A stretch of 17,589 nt of DNA from assembly GCA_964465385.1 (NCBI GenBank), contig CAYXIM010000036.1, positions 1 to 17,589 of the forward strand, in the 5' to 3' direction. Source of the DNA: JAAYBY01 sp964465385 (GTDB lineage: Bacteria > Bacillota > Clostridia > Saccharofermentanales > UBA5734). This document shows positions 15,248-17,589 of the stretch, piece after piece. The position numbers and the translations under genes were made by a program. A model generated the notes under the pieces. The model ran no database searches. It was given only the letters and a program-made list of their open reading frames with translations, and was not told where the DNA came from. Numbering within the stretch: position 1 is the first letter of the stretch; the number at the start of each line of letters is the position of its first letter.

Positions 15248-17371
15248 TTAATAGAACAGGTCGTCCAGGTCTAACCCGATGCGTGACAAAATCCCCATCA
15301 GATCAGAGAGGGTGTCGTCTGTGAACAGGCTGGCAAGGCCTTCGAAATCATCTGCCCAGACAAACGTGCTGTCGTCATAGGCAGGAATTTTGGCTTTCTT
15401 GGCGTCCAGCTTTTCATAGTTGATGTTTAAAAGGGCGTAGTTTTTAATGCCCAGCTGACCGCTGAAGATCCCCTTGTTGACTGCCCCGTTGTAGATCAGG
15501 GGACCGGGCAGGTCCATGGTGCCATAATCATCGAAGACGGTGATTTCCACGTCACCGATCAGGAAGTCCTGATCATCAACAACAACCGCATCCAGGCCCT
15601 TGAAGCGGATCTGTGCCAGTTCTTCGCCATCGGCTCTGACAGAGGCTTTACCGCTCTTGAGGTCTTTTTCTGTTTCATATTCAGCCAGGAACAGGTAGCT
15701 CTCGTAGCCGTCGTCAAAAGACAGCAGCAAGCCTTCCTTTTTCTTGTCGACCGGATGGGCATACAGGAAGGTGGACTGCGCCCTTCCCCGCTTGTCCTGC
15801 ACCGAAAGCTCGCGGCCACGGATGTCGCCTTTGGCGTCGACATAGACTTTTTGAACCAGCAGACTGTCGTCATCTTCGTCAATGAGCCAGTCCAGCTCGT
15901 CGAAGATCTCATCAAAGAAGTCATCCCAGAGGTCTTGGGCCGACAGGTCGAAGTAACTGTCCAGGTCGTCCATCATCATGCCTTGGGTAGCCTGTTCGAA
16001 AAGGGATTCAAAGAGGCCGTAAAATTCCGGGTCGCCCTCGATGAATTCCAGCACGTCCCAGAGGGTATCCTTGAGGTCTTCCTGGGTCATGGTGATGGTG
16101 TAGACGCCATAGGATCCGGTGACCGAGCCTGCCTTGAGTTTCTGGTTGCGTTCGTAGGTGACGTCGTCCATGTGGCTGAGGAGGATATCCACCACTTTGG
16201 CTGTGGACTGGACCATTTTCTTTTCCCGGATGCCCAGGTCAAAGGTGGTCAGGCTGCTGGCCAGATCAATGGGGGACAGGTCTTCAGCCTCATCCAAATC
16301 AGCAAAGTACATCAGGTCTGCCAGGCCGGCGCCATCAACGGCGATCATGGCATCGAGCAGGTCAGGAAGGCCCACCACCATGAGGTCTTCTTCCAAAAAG
16401 AACTCCAGCGTCAACACGCGTTCGCCAGATGTTTTAAGGTCAATGGCCGTATAGGAACGCGGGTCTTTTTCGTTGCGGTCATAATAGGTGGTTAAACCTA
16501 CTGACAGGTCTTCCAGGGCATCCACCATGGATGGGTCCAGCTCATAGGTCAAGCCAGGCAAGGAAGCAGACAACTCCAAGGCCAGGCCGCCTTGTTTCTG
16601 GTTGGTCTTGATGTTGCCAATGCGGGCCAGGTCCGAGACCAGATCAGCGGCATCGCCTTTCATGGACCGGGCTTCAGCAGCCAGGTAGGCCCGTTTGGGA
16701 CCCAGCACCAGCCGTTGCATGCTGTGGCGGGTGCCGGGTAGCACGAACAAACCGACAACCAGCAGGATGACAAGCCCAACGGCAAGAGCGACGAAGAGGC
16801 CGGTCTTGCTTTTGGCCTTGGGTGCGGCTTCAGGTTGTTGATAGGCATAGGCGGGCTGTTGGGGCTGTTGTTGATAGACAGGTGCTGCAGGCGGTGGCGG
16901 CGGAGGCGCGTAAGCAGCTTGTGGCACCGGTGCGGGTTCGGCAGGCTGCGGGGGCACGTAAGCAGCTTGTGGCACTGGTGCAGGTTCGGCAGGCGGAGGT
17001 GGCGGTGCCACGGCTTGTGGCTCCGCTACGGGTTCAACGGCGGGTGGCATCACAGCCTGCGGTTCCGGGACGGGTTCAACGGGAGCAGGTGCTACATCTG
17101 GTTGTTGCGGATCGGGTTGGGTGGGTGCAGGCATCTCAGCTTGAGCCGGCACAGGTTCAGCATCGGCGGGCGGCGGTGCAGCTGCAGCTTGTTCGATGGC
17201 TGTGCCACACTGGCTACAGAAAGCCTGCCCCGGTTCCAAAGGGGCCTGACAAGTTGGGCAGGCAGTTGGTGTGGGTGCTGTTTCCTGCGGTTCAGGCGTG
17301 ACACGGGCACCGCAGCCGGAGCAGAAAAGACTGCCTTCTGGGATTTCTCGACCGCATTGTTGACAAAACAT
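15248..17371 (-). CDS. Zinc-ribbon, proline-rich, single-TM membrane protein
   Basis: A 707-residue protein I cannot assign to a named function. Domain order: zinc ribbon 1 (Cys3, Cys6, Cys17, Cys20), zinc ribbon 2 (Cys38, Cys41, Cys52, Cys55), an Ala/Pro/Gln-rich linker (about 60-184) with tandem repeats, a KAKSK basic stop at 185-189, one membrane helix (about 191-211), and a C-terminal domain of nearly 500 residues. By the positive-inside rule the ribbons and linker are cytoplasmic and the large domain is outside. That domain is strongly acidic, with a run of Asp/Glu-rich sequence near 480-515 (DLWDDFFDEIFDELDWLIDE), and has no cysteines that I noticed. Start ATG 17371 has AAAGGAG seven bases upstream. 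It is first in an operon with an ABC exporter whose ATPase start is three bases from its stop, so a role with that exporter (adaptor, sensor or substrate-handling partner) is likely but inferred. Zinc-ribbon plus one-helix proteins are common in Clostridia and mostly uncharacterised. Confidence 0.85.
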   Translation of the reverse strand: MFCQQCGREIPEGSLFCSGCGARVTPEPQETAPTPTACPTCQAPLEPGQAFCSQCGTAIEQAAAAPPPADAEPVPAQAEMPAPTQPDPQQPDVAPAPVEPVPEPQAVMPPAVEPVAEPQAVAPPPPPAEPAPVPQAAYVPPQPAEPAPVPQAAYAPPPPPPAAPVYQQQPQQPAYAYQQPEAAPKAKSKTGLFVALAVGLVILLVVGLFVLPGTRHSMQRLVLGPKRAYLAAEARSMKGDAADLVSDLARIGNIKTNQKQGGLALELSASLPGLTYELDPSMVDALEDLSVGLTTYYDRNEKDPRSYTAIDLKTSGERVLTLEFFLEEDLMVVGLPDLLDAMIAVDGAGLADLMYFADLDEAEDLSPIDLASSLTTFDLGIREKKMVQSTAKVVDILLSHMDDVTYERNQKLKAGSVTGSYGVYTITMTQEDLKDTLWDVLEFIEGDPEFYGLFESLFEQATQGMMMDDLDSYFDLSAQDLWDDFFDEIFDELDWLIDEDDDSLLVQKVYVDAKGDIRGRELSVQDKRGRAQSTFLYAHPVDKKKEGLLLSFDDGYESYLFLAEYETEKDLKSGKASVRADGEELAQIRFKGLDAVVVDDQDFLIGDVEITVFDDYGTMDLPGPLIYNGAVNKGIFSGQLGIKNYALLNINYEKLDAKKAKIPAYDDSTFVWADDFEGLASLFTDDTLSDLMGILSRIGLDLDDLFY
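16894..17080 (-). repeat. Tandem coding repeats in the proline-rich linker
   Basis: Within the zinc-ribbon protein, PAEPAPVPQAAYVPPQ (residues 127-142) is followed directly by PAEPAPVPQAAYAPPP (143-158), a 16-residue unit. Before these, VEPVPEPQAVMPPA (98-111) and VEPVAEPQAVAPP (112-124) form a second pair with a 14-residue period. The DNA is repeated too, for example CGTAAGCAGCTTGTGGCAC at about 16909 and 16957. Linkers like this change length readily by slippage. Confidence 0.75.
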
Positions 17372-17468
17372 ATTGATCTCCTTTGCTGTTCGGTTTGATC
17401 CTGTTTATGTTATATCGATACCCACAAACAGGCGTTGCCCGAACGGTAAAAGTCCCATGGATCTTGAC

Positions 17469-17482
17469 TTGATTATAATCAA
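17469..17482. promoter_or_regulatory. Perfect 14-bp palindrome TTGATTATAATCAA over the -10 box
   Basis: The dyad is centred on the -10 of the operon promoter. A dimeric repressor bound here would exclude RNA polymerase. Because TATAAT-like sequence is itself partly self-complementary, some symmetry is expected, but the arms extend through TTGAT/ATCAA beyond the -10. No regulator gene is in view. Confidence 0.5.
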
Positions 17483-17500
17483 ACAGGGTCGGTAGCACAA
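17472..17500 (-). promoter_or_regulatory. Promoter of the zinc-ribbon/ABC exporter operon
   Basis: On the minus strand, TTGTGC (17500-17495), 17 bases, and a perfect TATAAT (17477-17472). The predicted start is near 17465, giving a leader of about 94 bases. The leader holds a 7-bp inverted repeat (17400-17406 with 17426-17432). The -10 box lies inside a palindrome described separately. Confidence 0.7.
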
Positions 17501-17524
17501 CAAAATCCCTTTGGGCACCTGGCG

Positions 17525-17552
17525 AAAAAAAAGGCGATGGAAGCCCATCGCC
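17525..17552 (-). terminator. Rho-independent terminator for a gene beyond the right edge
   Basis: Read on the minus strand, GGCGATGG (17552-17545) and CCATCGCC (17540-17533) form an 8-bp perfect stem with a four-base loop, followed by eight T (17532-17525). It must end a minus-strand gene lying to the right. A possible tandem stop, TGA TAA at 17579-17574, may be that gene's end, but too little is visible to call a coding region. Confidence 0.85.
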
Positions 17553-17589
17553 TGTCAAGGTTGTGAGACAAGGTTATCACGTACCGACA

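Noticed and set aside
1..17589. CRISPR arrays, tRNA or rRNA genes
   Set aside because: No regularly spaced repeats and no tRNA- or rRNA-like segments were recognised on reading. The only tandem repeats are the coding ones in the proline-rich linker.

Overview
The window looks like a chromosomal segment from a moderately G+C-rich Gram-positive bacterium, most likely a Clostridia-type Firmicute. The reasons are indirect: strong AGGAGG ribosome sites with some GTG/TTG starts, a solute-binding protein made as a lipoprotein (lipobox with Cys21), a CUT1 sugar-type ABC importer with no ATPase gene beside it (usual where a shared MsmX-type ATPase serves many importers), an ISLre2-family insertion sequence, and a zinc-ribbon membrane protein of a kind common in Firmicutes. 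The assignment is an inference; there is no rRNA or other phylogenetic marker here.

Layout. (1) 1-1230 (+): the 3' three quarters of an M81/MlrC-type metallopeptidase gene, cut by the window edge. (2) About 1254-2823: an ISLre2-family insertion sequence whose transposase (1323-2767) is broken by two single-base frameshifts, both at short G runs. (3) 2926-4419 (+): a protein related to neutral/alkaline ceramidase. Its only evident promoter (TTGACA-N18-TATACT, 2753-2782) straddles the 3' end of the IS transposase. A strong composite terminator follows at 4442-4486. (4) 7120-4510 (-): a two-gene operon, metal-dependent amidohydrolase then FAD-dependent oxidoreductase. (5) 7121-7416: a divergent regulatory region with a promoter on each strand and two inverted repeats. 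(6) 7417-10811 (+): the ABC importer operon, lipoprotein binding protein, hairpin cluster, then two permeases, ending in a terminator at 10831-10866. (7) 10960-12237 (+): a MatC/SLC13-like carboxylate transporter with its own promoter. (8) 17371-12248 (-): a four-gene operon made of a 707-residue zinc-ribbon/proline-rich/single-TM protein, an ABC ATPase, and two ABC-2 permeases. It starts from a promoter whose -10 box sits inside a perfect 14-bp palindrome. (9) 17525-17552: a terminator for a minus-strand gene beyond the right edge.

How the genes may work together. Regions 1 and 3-7 read as a catabolic island: two uptake systems (ABC and MatC-like) surrounded by three metal-dependent hydrolases and one flavoprotein oxidoreductase. 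The natural reading is import of an organic compound, perhaps amide-linked or glycoside-like, followed by hydrolysis and oxidation. The substrate cannot be named from sequence. The IS lies between two hydrolase genes and may have re-wired expression of the second.

The right-hand operon is separate in character: a two-permease ABC exporter of the YhhJ/DrrB-like ABC-2 class joined to a membrane protein with cytoplasmic zinc ribbons and a large acidic outer domain. This is the best candidate in the window for a poorly described system.
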